Part shown: positions 33,901-46,989 of the stretch, piece after piece
How positions within the stretch are numbered: position 1 is the first letter of the stretch
Layout: the number at the start of each line of letters is the position of its first letter
DNA from: Vespa crabro
Taxonomy: Eukaryota; Arthropoda; Insecta; Hymenoptera; Vespidae
DNA: 64,000 bases
NCBI RefSeq assembly: GCF_910589235.1
Contig: NC_060957.1
Coordinates: 2,112,598 to 2,176,597, forward strand
Reading direction: 5' to 3'
Made by a program: the position numbers and the translations under genes
Notes under the pieces: generated by a model
Database searches by the model: none
Told to the model about the DNA's origin: nothing
Seen by the model: only the letters and a program-made list of their open reading frames with translations

Positions 33901-35030
33901 TTCACAATAGTGATGGTTTCCTACGACGTCATTTTTGCAGTTGGATGTTGAAGAAATTAGAACAAAATGCACTTCACGGATGAAAGTAATTTTTCCAACA
34001 TGAATATTCAGAATTCAAAGAATACTAGAATCTGGAGATATCCAATGAAAGATTTTATCAAAGCCGTTTCTTGATCAACGTGTGGGCAAAAATCATTGAC
34101 TACAATATTATCGGTTCTTTTTTATTTGCTCAATTCTTTAATTGGGGCACATTATTTTAATTTCTTTCTATCGCATTATACATCTACTAAAGGAAATTAC
34201 CCATCATAATGTTTCGTAGGAAATTTTTCAAATGAAAACATAAAGAATCTTCTATTGTCTAGAAAAAATTTTTGCTTATTTCACTTTACTTTACCTTGCA
34301 TGAAGAAATATAGTAGGGATAATAGGTTATTTTTAAATTCCGAGAGTATATTTTGAAGTTTTCTGCGAAACTCCTGTTTCGTAACTTAATGGTTCGAAAA
34401 AATGAGGTACTGATAGTTCGATGATAGTAATAAGAGCATAGCTATAACAAAAGTGTTGATTAAATGGTAATGATACAAGAAGTAAAGAAAAAGATCATTC
34501 CATCAATTCGAACGCACTGAGGAGTTAGAAAAATAAGCAAATAAAATTTACGAACAAACAACAAACGTCAATAACATTAAAGGACAACGGTCGATAATAC
34601 GAAGGTTGTATTGGTGAGAAAGAAACGACGAAGATACAGATATAATCAACAATGACGATAACACTAATACTGAAAGAAGAAAAGTATGTTTATAATCGAG
34701 CGAAGGTGCAATAAGTATGACTAACACAAACCCATTTTTTTATTCTCAGGAAGCCTCGACAAAAGAATGATCTTTTATAGGAATAAATGGAATATTATTG
34801 GTATTCGACTCAATTAATCCAGATGTCGACATTAGAAGATGATTTCAAAAAATTATTTTTCAGAGAATGAAACCCATACAATCAGGACTAGCAAAATAAT
34901 GATGTACTTCGAATATAAGGAAGGAAGTCATACAGCTAGTATGTCTACAAAACCAAATGAAAGCTAAGACAAGATATTGAAGAGATACCGTCTAGAAGAT
35001 ACCGTCGAAAAGATAATAGACAACATATAT
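30907..35030. other. AT-rich spacer without recognisable gene
   Basis: Overlapping short frames occur at 31438-31959 on both strands with no domain. Small local duplications are seen: TTCTTATATATG three times at 31387-31420, ATACACAGATAAAAAAAAT twice at 33400-33441, and AATTGTACT twice at 33462-33478. T/C-rich near 32280-32355. Nothing else is recognised. Confidence 0.55.
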
Positions 35031-35038
35031 GGATAAGT

Positions 35039-35166
35039 TATAGCTGTCGGAATACTGACAGCATGTCTCACTGTTGATGAAATTAAAGCAAAAGTAAGGA
35101 TTCATGTCGTTCAAATGAAATATCTAGCCATCCCTTTGATCGTGGACCATCCTTTCACTGAGAAGG
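35039..35166 (+). pseudogene. Retroelement protease-like fragment
   Basis: One open frame reads LTVDEIKAKVRIHVV then AIPLIVDHPFTEKEY. This resembles the C-terminal half of Ty3/gypsy aspartic proteases, where I/V-x-V-x-A-x-V-R-x-H-V-V is followed by V-P-x-I-V/I-G-x-x-F-T-E. The DTG half is not visible, and the conserved Gly is Asp here. It is cut off by the small mariner hairpin beginning at 35175. Weak call based on a short match. Confidence 0.35.
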
Positions 35167-35174
35167 AATATATA

Positions 35175-35255
35175 TTAGGTTGTCCGGAAAGTTCGTGCCG
35201 ATTTTGTCATTACATTACCTACCATAAATCGGCACGAATTTTCCGGATAACCTAA
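35175..35255. mobile_element. 81-bp mariner hairpin (minimal MITE)
   Basis: The left arm 35175-35205 begins TTAGGTTGTCCGGAAAGTTC. The right arm 35226-35255 is its reverse complement with a few differences, ending in CCTAA. The arms are separated by about 20 bp. TATA flanks both sides, fitting TA target duplication. Such TTAGG...GGAAAGTTCGTGCCGATTTT ends are typical of insect mariner terminal repeats. Nothing but the two ends is left. Confidence 0.85.
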
Positions 35256-38200
35256 TATATATACGTGAGTCGACCAAATGAATTATGAACACATTAATCT
35301 CGGTTGATGTAGTAGCGAGTCTTTTCAAAAACAAAAGCTGTAGTAAGCACTTGATGTAGTAAAACGTCTTTCTGAAATAAGAAATAGAATTGTCAAAAAT
35401 AAATTTTCCTATATGTAAAGTTTGAAAAATAGATACTAAGTAGTGATTTCTAATCATTTTTAGATTATCTATAGTTATAGAAAACATGCTATGAAAAACT
35501 TTGTCATCATATTTTTACATTTATTCCGTAGATTGGCTACCGTGTTCGCAAAGATTACTTGGATAATTAAAAGAAAACAAACTCAAATAATTAGTTTTAA
35601 CTGAAAATATCATTCTAATACTAATTATAATCAAAGATTAATTATTTCTTTATTAAACATTATAATATTCTACTGGTATCAAGCAATCAAAAAAATCTAT
35701 TTCTCCACAATACGATATACTTGGCTGGCAGTAATTTCATCATTAATCAAACAATCATTTTAAATTTTGGTTTTACCATATGTTCTAAACGTTTGTTCTA
35801 AATTTTTCGCTATTAAATTGATAATTGCCTCTGTCTCAGTTACTCTATATGTTATCCAGCCAACTTCCTGTAATTTTTACTCGTCAGCAAGGTGTTAATA
35901 AGAAAATCTGAAAAGAGAAATTATGACAATTAATTTCAAACGTTTTAATAATAACGGACGATTAGAGCATGTCGATCGTATCTCTATTACGTGTTACTAG
36001 GTAAATTTCTTCAACATACAGGTTACACCGATAGAGTCAAGATGAGTATAACATTGCTGTATTCAACACCTGTAAATTATCAACCATATGGAGTATTCTA
36101 TCAGAAACGGTAACTAAAACAACATATAATATAGCAACTTATGAAAGTCTAAGTCATCAAAGAAAATGATTTGTAATTCTCCAATATTCTAATATTGGCT
36201 AGAAATTCCTAGGAATGCACATACATCATTTCCAGAGTAATAGATAATATCGTACGCCTTTAGCATTGTTACAGTATTTCCTATGTTATTAATCCTACAT
36301 TGAGCTTTTTATAAAGACAGATTTGAAACTTTATTATCTAAATTACAAGTTGTTGCATACGCAACACGACAAATGTTGATTTAGACTATCTAATATTTCA
36401 TTTACCCTTGCAGTTAACTCGTAGATCTTAACATGTCCTATATTTCTAGCTTTAGAAAATTGTTTCAATTCATTCGTCAAACACTTATTGACTCCATTGT
36501 GATGTAAATTTTTATGTATTTCAGCAATTCTTTCATAACATTCATAATATAAATCTTTACATATAGCCTCTAACAACTGTTCGTTATACGATATACTTCA
36601 GTCTTGTATGTTGTAAATTACCCATATGTTTTTTCTCCAACTTCATGTTTCGTGTTGACGTTCAGATTGTTTCTCTCATCTGTTGCACAACAATAGAATC
36701 AGTTTTAATAGTTATTATTAACACAGATAAACAAAGCGATCAAGTTTCTGTGTAGGTTCCCTTTCAACAGGAGAAATAGAATTTTGAGTGATAGAATTTT
36801 TAAACTGATACTTAATAGCATAGCTACATTCACTTAGTAAAATATATTAACGTCTTATTCATAGGACTAAATTTATTTTTGACTTTTGTAAGCAATTTAA
36901 GATTGTTATAGTCTCTCTTAAACATAATATAAAAACTAATTTAGTAGATCTAAAATTGTTTCGACTTTCAATTGATTGTTCATGTCTGGAATTCATACGG
37001 TTGGTAGTTTGACTCTTGCTTGATTGTTCTCCTGTTAATCTATCTGAAATTGAGCGTAAGCAATAATCTACTTCTTATTAGCAGCACAATTCCTATCCAG
37101 TATCTACAGGTGATAGTTTGTACTCCAGTACTTGCCCTAAGATTACAAATTTTCAATATTAATTAGATACATGACATTACATTTTTAAAGAAGCTTTCTC
37201 CTGTGGTTCTTTCCAATGATATTTGATCCTTTCTTAATTACTCGTTTAAAGTTAATGTGGGCAGAGCATTATATAAATCTTTCAAAATAATTAATTTAAT
37301 CTATAATACTATGAACGGGTTTTGTAATCGGAAGTACTATCAAATCTATTAAATTATCATATTTTTCTTTCCGGAACAGTGCAGATAGCATTTTTTGAAA
37401 CCCGAATATTTAATTTCCTTTTGTAAAAAGTAACACTTTTCTAACCGTGATTTTATTCACATTTTACGTTTGCAATGTGTAAAAAATCTCTAAGTTTATC
37501 TTCAATGAAAGGTAAAGCTAAAATAGAAATTCGTTAACATAATTAGAATTAAATAAACAATTCAAGTTATCCGATGAACGAGAATAGGTTGGCGCAACTC
37601 TAAATAAAAATCTGGAAGGAATGAGAATTTGTTATTATTTGTTATTAAATTCTAAAAGAATGAAATTACATTAAAAAGATGAATTGGTATCAATTCAGAT
37701 CGACATTTGAACAAAATAAGAAATTAGAATAGAAATATAAAAGGCTATATGAGATCGTGGAAATCAATAATGACGACAATTGTTTGATAAAAGATAATCT
37801 ATTAGACATCATTCTATCAAGTAGAACTACTTGTTTTAATGTTACTATTGGTATAGGATAACTCACTCGCTTTTTGTTAGAGTTTGTCGGATAAATATAC
37901 GCAATCTTATCTGCATTTTTAACTAAACGCTCCTTCCGCACATGCGTCTTAATCTAGTTTGAGTTTATTTATGATACCGTATACTTCGATTTTGTAAGAA
38001 TTTAATTTTACCGTTATGCCTTTGGCTATCCGAGTTTGTATTTTTAAGTCTTGGTTTTGTAATACTATTATTGGATTATTTCTAGCTAGTATATTTCTAA
38101 ATTTTCCAAAATATCCACTAATATTGTTCATTTGATTATCGTTTTAATTTGATTAACTTTTACACCTGTGTTTATTAAAAATTCTGATTATGGGTTTTTA

Positions 38201-41091
38201 ATGTTGTTTTATTGTATTTGAATGTGCAATTTTTTCCATCACTCGTAAAAAATATAATAGTTAGATGATAATTATATTGTATACTTTCTGAAAATTCATT
38301 AAAAACAATATAAGAAATGTATTCGTTTATTAATTATTTTTATTAATTATGTTTATTCGATTACTTAAAAAATTGTGATTTCTGTTAACGATTTTTTCTA
38401 ATTGTCACGATAAATTTTTTCGTTTTATATCATACATCGTATTAACAGAATTCATATGATTTATGTTGCTTTTCATTGGCTCAAAAGCGGAATGTTACAT
38501 TACTTACGAAATCGCGAGATTATTTGCATGCATGACTAAATGACGTTGCTTAAACGTTTCATATGATTATGTATATGTGACTATGAATGTTTATTTCAAA
38601 ATTAAACAAAATTGCATATTTATACGAATTGAGTAATAATACGAATTTGTACAAGTAAAAGAATATTTATTAAGAACGGTAACTTTATTTAACTAATATA
38701 TTATTAGTCGGTTTACACAATATATTTTGTTTGTGCGTACTTACAACAAATGTGTAACAAAAAGAACAGCAGTTTTATTACTAGCAATACTTTTAATTCT
38801 TTTTTAATTTTCTTTATTCCATTCGAGTTAAAAGTCTGAAACCATAACACAATTTCTAATTGATCCCTATATGGCGCTACTTTTTTTATATCCCCTTTCT
38901 TTTTCTGTTCCCATCCATAATTAGTCGTGATTCTTTCAGCTATGACCCGATAGGGGGATAAATCCAAATGAGTTCGATTTTTCTCTATAAAGAATAGAAA
39001 AGACTAATTGCTGCTTATTGCTGCAACGTTTTATCGGATAAGCTATTGGGTTGAAGTTGAATTTATCATAGGACGTATTATATACAAACTAAAATCTCTT
39101 TCTTAACGGTGTTACATTTTAAAGCCATACTCATGATCTTACAAAAATATAAAAAACATTCTGGTATATTTACTAAAACCAAAATCAGACAACAAATTTC
39201 TCAGATACTAATTTTTCTGTAGAGAAGAATTTGTATTTGTTTATTATTTTCTTTCTTTAAATGTTCTTATATGAATATATATTTAATAATATCGTTTTAC
39301 TTTTATTTTATTAAAATCAATTGCATATTATACTATAGAAATGTCTACTTTTATTTTTAATAAACGAAAAAAACCTTTTCGTAAGTGAAAGCACGATACG
39401 TAGTATAAGGACGTAGAACGAAACATGTAACGCAAACTTCGTTTATGTGAACTTTTTGAAAATGCGGTATAACAATTTTATAATTATACAATTTGTGAAT
39501 TCTTTAATAAATTACGTGACATCAAAGAAAAGATTTTCGACTTTTCAACGAATTATGTCATATATTATAAATTAAAGATTAATTTTATCTAATGAATGAA
39601 AAAATCTTTATTTATAGCATAAATTCATTATAATATTTTTTAAAACATTTGGGCGATTACAGAAAAGATTAATGCAAATTATAAGACTACGAGACTAACA
39701 GCATTTCACACGACAGTTTCTGGTTTCGGGGAAGATTGATTTTAAGTTTACGAGATTATTCCTAATGGTTGTATAATTTCGAATCTATAGAGTTAATGGA
39801 ATAGACTGGGCTAATTTTATTGCTAATTTTATACTTTCCTAATAATGATTTCTATGTATAAAGAAGAAAAAAAATGCAAAAGATGAATTACTCGCATTCT
39901 TTTGACATATTCTAATCTTTTTCTTTCTTTTATTATGCAAAAGATTAATAAGCAAGATGAATTATGAGATATTATGAATTATGAAAGATTATGAAATCTA
40001 TAACTTACTTTCGTACAGGAAATTATTACTTTACAAATAGTAGATATAATGAAAACCTTTACAATAAGGAATATAATATTATATTACTTTTTGAAATGTG
40101 TTGCATTATTCATTATTGAAGAGATTGATAAATACTCTCGTGGAATTTACCATACATTTGTATTAGAAATTTCAATTACTCGAGTTAAAAGAAGAAAAAA
40201 ATACTTCAGACGCGGTACCTGGATTTGGGTCAGCAACCATTGTCTGTTTCATTAAATCCACTGACATCAAATTAATTATATGTTATGAGCATATAATCTA
40301 TACGAAAAACTTTATAATGAACAACCATATGTTTAGTCTTTCTTTCTTTTTCTTAACAAAGTTTAAAGATTTTTTACTTTAAAGAAACAATTTGTCACTT
40401 TGTTTCAGTTATGTTCTTTTTTATGTTAGAATTACATATTATGAAATAGAAAACTTATATTTAACTTTGTAATACTTTCAATTAAATAATTGTATGTGGG
40501 TTTATATCAGACTATTTGGATAGCAACAGTTCGGTTTTATTGAATACAGAAAATAAGTAGGTATTCTATTGTTTTGCGAGATATACAAACTTCCTCTCAT
40601 CTATAGATTAGTCCAACACTCAATGCCCGATAAAAACTCAACAATACCGCTCTGTTCTCTTGCACTTTGTTCTCTTTGCACGCATGCCTAGTTTTTCATA
40701 TCGGTTATCATTTCTTTCTTTCGCTAACTTATATCTCTTTCTTTCATCCTACTATCGTACAGCATGTGCGTTCAATATGCGACTAGACGATATTTAATCT
40801 CCGCTTATGTATGGATATTCATATATTATTACATCTCATTACTCCTAAGATTAAAGTTAAATTATCATTCCTTTGACATTCATACGCGTACATTATCCTA
40901 ATCCTAGATAATTATATATATATTTTACACATATTTTATTTGAATATTTTTCTTCAATATTTATTGATATTAATTTGTACGTATGTCTTATGTTTAATTA
41001 TTATTTCGAGCAAGCCACGTGATTCTTAAATATGTCCGTTGTTTATAATGATATTAGAAAATGAAAAAAGACAACATGAAATAAGGTAGAG
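35256..41091. other. AT-rich spacer without recognisable gene
   Basis: Short frames are present on the minus strand (35215-35487, 36343-36576, 37690-37941, 37949-38131, 38713-38967) and plus strand (40049-40255). None shows a recognisable domain. 36343-36576 contains YECYERIAEIHKNLHHNGV and two nearby Cys residues, which might be a decayed transposon piece. No RNA gene or repeat array seen. Confidence 0.5.
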
Positions 41092-41281
41092 ATAATGGTT
41101 TACACCATTAATGAGAACAGTAGTCTTTCTTAACGAATTTTGACAAACCTGATCTCACTTTAAAGACAAAGGTTTAATTTAGGATCTCAATTTTTCAAAT
41201 GTTCAGGAAAGCTTTTCATTTGTGCAAAAACAAAGTCGGACAACAATTATGCCTGTTCTCATACTTGGCGTAAACCATTAT
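41092..41281. mobile_element. 190-bp MITE candidate with 29-bp terminal inverted repeats
   Basis: The left end 41092-41120 (ATAATGGTTTAC...ATGAGAACAG) and the right end 41253-41281 are reverse complements at 25 of 29 positions. The interior of about 130 bp has no coding capacity. The target duplication is ambiguous (possibly TA). Superfamily unassigned. Confidence 0.55.
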
Positions 41282-43380
41282 AAAACCAAAGATTTTATAT
41301 GAGCAGTTTTGCGTATGTCGCTTCTTTTCCTTGATATCTACTACGCTTTTGTCGGCCTGGGTTATATATAAACCCACATATAATATCGAAATATAAAACC
41401 ATATAAAATCGTTTCAAATGTATAAAAATCACGAGTTGCAAAAATTTGCAATTACATCTGAATAACTAATTTATTAAAGGCTATCTATAGCTTAATTTAG
41501 AATTTATAACAAATTTATGAATAAACGAATTTCCATGAGATCTTATTCGAAAAAAAGAACTTGTATATTGTCGAAGCGATCGAAAACAAATCTGGACAAC
41601 AAATATTACAAAAAATAAATTCTTTTGAACTGAAAATTAAAGAACATAAAAACGTTCAACCTTCTAATGGGACTGAAAGCGGATGATATTAAAATATATT
41701 ATAGGATATTTTTTAACCCTATCTGGAAGATACCGATTAGTGAAATTCAAATCACTTACTTTTATAGTTAACAAGGATTTTATAAATTATTATATTAAAT
41801 TGGTACAACTATTTCTTCTTTACTCTTAAGTTGTTCTATTCAAGAACGCCTTCAGTTTTCTGTTTGTTCTATTCAAGATTGCCTTTTATCTTTGCTCGGT
41901 CTATTCAAGATCGCCTTTCGTTCTTTTGTTCTTTGCTTGCTCTACTCAAGACTGCCTTCCTTTTCTTGACGTCTTGCCCGTTGCCTTCCTTATCCCCAAT
42001 CAATCCGTGCACACAAATTCGGAAATTCCAATCGCCCTTTGTTGTATTTTACTTCGTCCTATTTGTTACTTATCTCGCACACACTGCATTTCCATTTCAC
42101 TTTCACTCCCAACATCTCAGTCAGTTCCTTATTTTCCTTTTATAAGCAAGCACACCTCACAAAAAGCAGATTACTTGACTATCGATCGACTTGTCTTATG
42201 TGCACAAACATACAACTAACTAACGCAAGAACCTTCCATCCCACAATAATTATATACTCATATACGTATATACATATATACTTATTAGTAAAAGAATCGC
42301 ATTTAATATCTTCTTACAAAATAATAATTTTTTAGTGGAGAATCAAGCAAAAGGATAATAATTGAAAACATTAGAAAAAATTCTCTTTTATTACTTTGAA
42401 ATGAGATAACGAATAAATTTCTCATAAATTGAAAATTATGGGAAACGAAGCAGGAAACTTAAATGATAAAAAATTCCCTTTTAATATATCGATGTTAGCG
42501 ATAAATATCGTGGGACTGCAACTTTTTATTATAGATTATTCTAGATTTTTTGATCATTATAATTGTTTATATTATTAATAAGCTAAATTTTTATAACATG
42601 GTCTTATATATATTGTCTTACATTTGATCTTTGTTTCATAATATACTTACTCATTTGCATTTCATAATCATTTTTCTATCATAAATATCAAGAATAACTT
42701 TGCACATAGACGTAACGAATAAGATACATTTTTAACAAATGTAAACTGATCATTTTGTTATAGCATGTATTTTATCAGATTTTAAATATAATTTCATAAA
42801 TCAGATTAAAAATATAAAACTTTCGAAGACAAGCAACAATTGAATTGTACACATAACGAACATTTCCACGAAACAAACTTTCTAAAATATTAACGTGTTA
42901 CTGATCATATAAATTATAAAATAATAGTTAGAAAATCGTACTCAAAAAGCAATGTTAGATAACATTATACATATTGATATAACATAATATAAGAATAGAT
43001 GAAATTTTTCTCTATTAATTACTCATCAGAATTTCGTAAATTATTAAATTAGATCATTTTCCAATTATCTTTCACAGAAGGAGCAATACATAGGATAGAG
43101 CTAATAGGAATACCAGCTTGATAGGTTTGAATGATTTTCGCAGTATTATTTCTCAAGAACGAATTCTCTTTTCTCGTAGTTTTTAATCCAACTTAGATCC
43201 ATTCGAAGAATATTTTTATCATATAGCTTGCCAAGTTTTATCAGAAATTGAGATTAAAGAAATAATAAAACAGATGACATCGAATTGCAGAAGAAGAAAT
43301 AAATTTCAGCGTTGGACTGATTTTGGCTTGTACTATCATTAGGAATAATAAAATCATTGTTCTGAAAGAAACAACGGTAA
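41282..43380. other. AT-rich spacer with a short minisatellite
   Basis: The overlapping plus-strand frames at 41831-42335 derive largely from the minisatellite and following C/T-rich sequence. Their products are Phe/Ser/Leu-rich without a domain. Part of this stretch could be the leader or LTR of the copia-like relic that follows, but no LTR pair was found. Confidence 0.45.
41832..41970. repeat. 33-40-bp minisatellite, four units
   Basis: The core TTCTATTCAAGAACGCCTT and variants start at about 41832, 41865, 41898 and 41938. Confidence 0.75.
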
Positions 43381-43679
43381 ACGTTGATCTGCAGATTTAT
43401 AAGACTATTAGATATAAATTTAGTGATTTATAGGTATTTACAACTGTACATAGCGAAGGATTGCACGAGCCCAATGAGAAAAAGTTTATTTTTATTAAAC
43501 AAGGCATATCTTTGGAAAGAGCAAAACATTTTGCAAAATTTATTGATAATAAAAATAGATACACAATACTAATAAGAAAATATAACGTTTTGCAAGCATT
43601 GAAAGATTCTAAAATTAAAAAAATTGTGAACTAACAACACAAAGGAATTTATGACTAAGGAATTATTCGTAGAATATAT

Positions 43680-45180
43680 ACCTTAGCAAAATGATATTGC
43701 TGAGAAAGCAAATCATATTTTAATAGAACTATGTTTCTACAAAATATAATACAACTTATGGATGGATGTAATAAACACAGCAACGTGCATTTGAACTTTT
43801 GGAACCATTTCTCTTGATAAAAGATCTTCAAAAAATAAGTATGTACCAAATGGGAAAGAATGTATTCTAATTAAATATTCAATAAAATCCAAAGTATATA
43901 GATAGGAAGAAACCAAGTTCATAGTCAAGCGAAAAGATATATACATTCTGAAAGACAAGATATATCCATAAAGAGATAAAAATATAATTTTTAAAGTACC
44001 TTTGAATAATTTGATGCAACAAGAAAATGAAGAAATTCAGACAGAAAAAGAAACAAACATCAAAGATACGGACATTATAGTAATATTGGTACTTTATTAG
44101 ACTTAACTGGTACATTATTAGTGACAACTTCAATTAAAAGTCATTTTAGATAACTAAAAATTGAAAAAATTAGAAAATTATACCGTTCAAGAAAGCCATA
44201 TGAAACAACAAAGGAAGATAAAGACGATACAATATAACCAGTCTGCAAGAAACAATGGATAGTTCAAAAATAAATTCTAATTAGAAGCAATGTGAGCAGA
44301 ATATGACTGCTTCGTAAAAAACAATATAGACCTTTATGATTAAAACAAAAGATAATAAAGTTTAATGAATTTATGTGACAAAACAGGACAGACCACCAGA
44401 AAAATTCAAAAATTAGTTGACATGGAGATCAATAAAGAAAAAAAGTCTATTAAGCTAAGCTTTTTACAAAAGTTAATAGATACCAAAATGTTAGAATTTT
44501 CCTAACATGTTGTTTCGAAAAAAATATATATGCAACAAGCATATGTTCAAGGCTATTTATCTAACAATATATACATGACCCATGTTTATGCACAGCAATA
44601 AAGTTTTAAGAAATCTCTTAAGAAAAAAAAACCTTTAAACTAAATAAACCATTATATAGATTAAAATAGACAAGTAGAGAATGGTATTTACCTATAGGTT
44701 TTTATTAAGTAAATATTTGATAATAATTTTATAATTATACATTTTAAAAAAAGTGCAATTGATTCATGTATAGATTCTGACATGAACAGCGATATTACTA
44801 TAATATAATAAAGATGTTGATAACAAACTATTAAGATCAAAGCATTTAAACAAAATAAATGAAGTTAAGAATGTGATAAAAATTAGGTTTAAAATTAACC
44901 ATCTGAAAGAGGTAAAATATATCCTAGGCATGTATATCAATGGAAAAAAGGAAACTGTGGTATAAAAATTTCAGTGATTTATTAAATATAAGTAAGAGTA
45001 CAGAAGCAGATATCATAAAACGGTATACCGCTGAAGATAGAATAAAGTCTATTCTGCAAGAATGATGTCCAAAACTCGTTGCTGTTCCCAACAAGTGTAA
45101 GATTATCAAGAAAATAAAATAAGATTCTAGATTGAATATTCCAAAGTAGACATCAGAGTTAATTAAAGAAACGGGAAAGA
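43680..45180 (+). mobile_element. Copia (Ty1) retrotransposon relic
   Basis: Integrase and RT pieces occur in Ty1/copia order on the plus strand, with integrase before RT. Integrase: QNDIAEKANHILIE at 43687, VINTATCI near 43766, then KNKYVPNGKECILIKYS. RT: QGYLSNNIYM near 44546, LNKPLYRLK-stop-TSREWY at 44640-44690, and HLKEVKYILGMYI at 44899-44940. Stops and frameshifts occur throughout. The catalytic YVDD box was not located. Boundaries are approximate and LTRs were not found. Confidence 0.72.
44546..44941 (+). pseudogene. Copia reverse transcriptase fragments
   Basis: Three blocks match the order of the Ty1/copia RT domain. The first is QGYLSNNIYM, after motif A, equivalent to the D-V-K-x-A-F-L-x-G-x-L-x-E-x-I-Y-M block. 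The second is LNKPLYRLK with a TAG stop at the Gln site, followed by TSREWY (consensus K-x-L-Y-G-L-K-Q-x-x-R-x-W). The third, about 210 bases later, is HLKEVKYILGMYI (consensus D-L-G-x-x-x-x-F-L-G-I). Between the second and third blocks the YVDD region is too decayed to read. The enzyme would copy element RNA to DNA; this copy cannot. Confidence 0.75.
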
Positions 45181-45913
45181 AAGTGCGTTCTAACATGGTT
45201 CGCAGAGTACTGTAGGTATATGAATACAATGATAGAATTGTCCTCAAAAAAGCCATATTCGTATATAAGCAAGAATAATTGGAAGGCGGGAATTATTATC
45301 GCCAAAGAGCATGTTTCTAAAAAAAAAAAACATAATATTTGCTATTAAAAGTAAATTCAATGCTTTTGGAAATGATGGACGCAAATTGGCGTAAAGTCAA
45401 TGAAGGTAATTAAGATAAAAACAAACTGAAGGTAAGAACATTGCCCTCCTAGGGCTTCTACTTAGCTATTGTTCTTATGCCAGATTCTATTAATTTTGTC
45501 CCAGCATGCTTCCAATGAATACTGCAATATTTTCCAAATATTGCTTTTCAGAAAGCATTTCTCTGACAATGCTTCTAAGTGTTATTGGATTAGCAGATCA
45601 ACTTCCAGATACAGATGTAAATCGTCAGTCATATTGCTTAAAGTATCTCTAGAGAATCCTTAAGGTTTTGAGATATTCCGAGCCTTTCGAGTATTCGTCT
45701 ATATACTTAGTACTTTCATGTTTCTAGAATACATATTTCTTGGTATCAAAAAAACTTTTGTTGCGTATAAAGAAAATTAGCATTATAGTCCATTCTTTTA
45801 TAGCACCTCGCGCATCGTAAGCATATATGTCCTATTCCATCAGGGATTTCGCAGTTTATATAATTGTGGCAGTATGCCACAGAAATATCATTGAAATAAA
45901 ACGAATAAAATGA
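45181..45913. other. Spacer between copia relic and microsatellite
   Basis: AT-rich. The minus-strand frame 45746-45931 contains MDYNANFLYTQQKFF, vaguely like the end of a copia integrase (W-D-Y-N-A...), which would be a second, inverted copia piece. Too weak to call. Nothing else recognised. Confidence 0.4.
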
Positions 45914-46099
45914 AAAAAATAATAATAACAATAATATAAATATAATAATAGTATTTTAATAATAATAATTTGAAAATTATACTAATAATATAATAATAAT
46001 AATATGATAATTATAATAATAATATAATAATAATAGTAATAAGAATAACAATAATATTAATAATAATAGTAACAATAACAACAACAACAATAATAATAA

Positions 46100-46148
<49 letters not shown>

Positions 46149-46267
46149 CGCAACAATAACAATAGTAATATTAATATTATAATAACAACAGAATCAACAA
46201 CAACAATAAAAATCATAATAAAACTAATAATAATAGCAACAATAATAACAACAAAAACAACAACAAC

Positions 46268-46326
<59 letters not shown>

Positions 46327-46989
46327 TAATAATAACAATAATAAAAATAATAAGAAAAACAACAATAACAATAATAGTAACAAAAATAAAAATAATAACA
46401 AAAACAACAATAACAATAATAATTATAATAATAGAAATAATAATAAGAATAATATTATTACCAACAACAACAACAACAAGAATAACAATAATAATTTTAA
46501 TAATAATAATAATTTCAAAAATAATAATAATAATTATAATAATAATTATAACAAAAATAATAATAATAATTATAACAATAATAATAATAACAACAATAAT
46601 AGTATTAATTTTAATAATGATAGTAATAACAACAATAATAATATAAATAATAATAATAATAATAACAATAATAAGAATAACTATAATAATAATAACAACA
46701 ACAGCAACAGCAATAATAACAATAATAATAATCATAATAACAACAGGAACAACAACAATAATAACAGTAAAAATAATAATAATAATATCAACAATAACAA
46801 CAACAATAATAATAATAATTATATTAATAATAATATTAACAAAAATAATAACAATGATTATAACAATCATAATATTTACAAAATTAATAGTAATAATAAC
46901 AATAATAATAGTAATAATAAAAATAATAATAATAACAAAATAATAATAATAACAAAATAATAATATTAATAATAATAAAAATTATAACA
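45914..46989. repeat. (AAT)n microsatellite domain with AAC variants
   Basis: Nearly all AAT triplets with AAC, AAA and ATT interruptions; the longest pure AAT runs are near 46100-46145 and 46269-46322. Length changes are almost always multiples of three, so long Ile/Leu-rich frames arise (e.g. 45977-46870, minus). These are not genes. Confidence 0.95.

Noticed and set aside
36343..36576. 77-codon minus-strand frame with Cys/His residues
   Set aside because: No pattern I can assign to a zinc finger or transposon family.
41831..42145. 104-codon Phe/Ser-rich frame that looks like a membrane protein
   Set aside because: Its first half is the 33-40-bp minisatellite and the rest is C/T-rich sequence; no homology recognised.
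45977..46870. Long open frame rich in Ile and Leu
   Set aside because: Product of AAT triplet repeat read in register; all frames and both strands stay open here.
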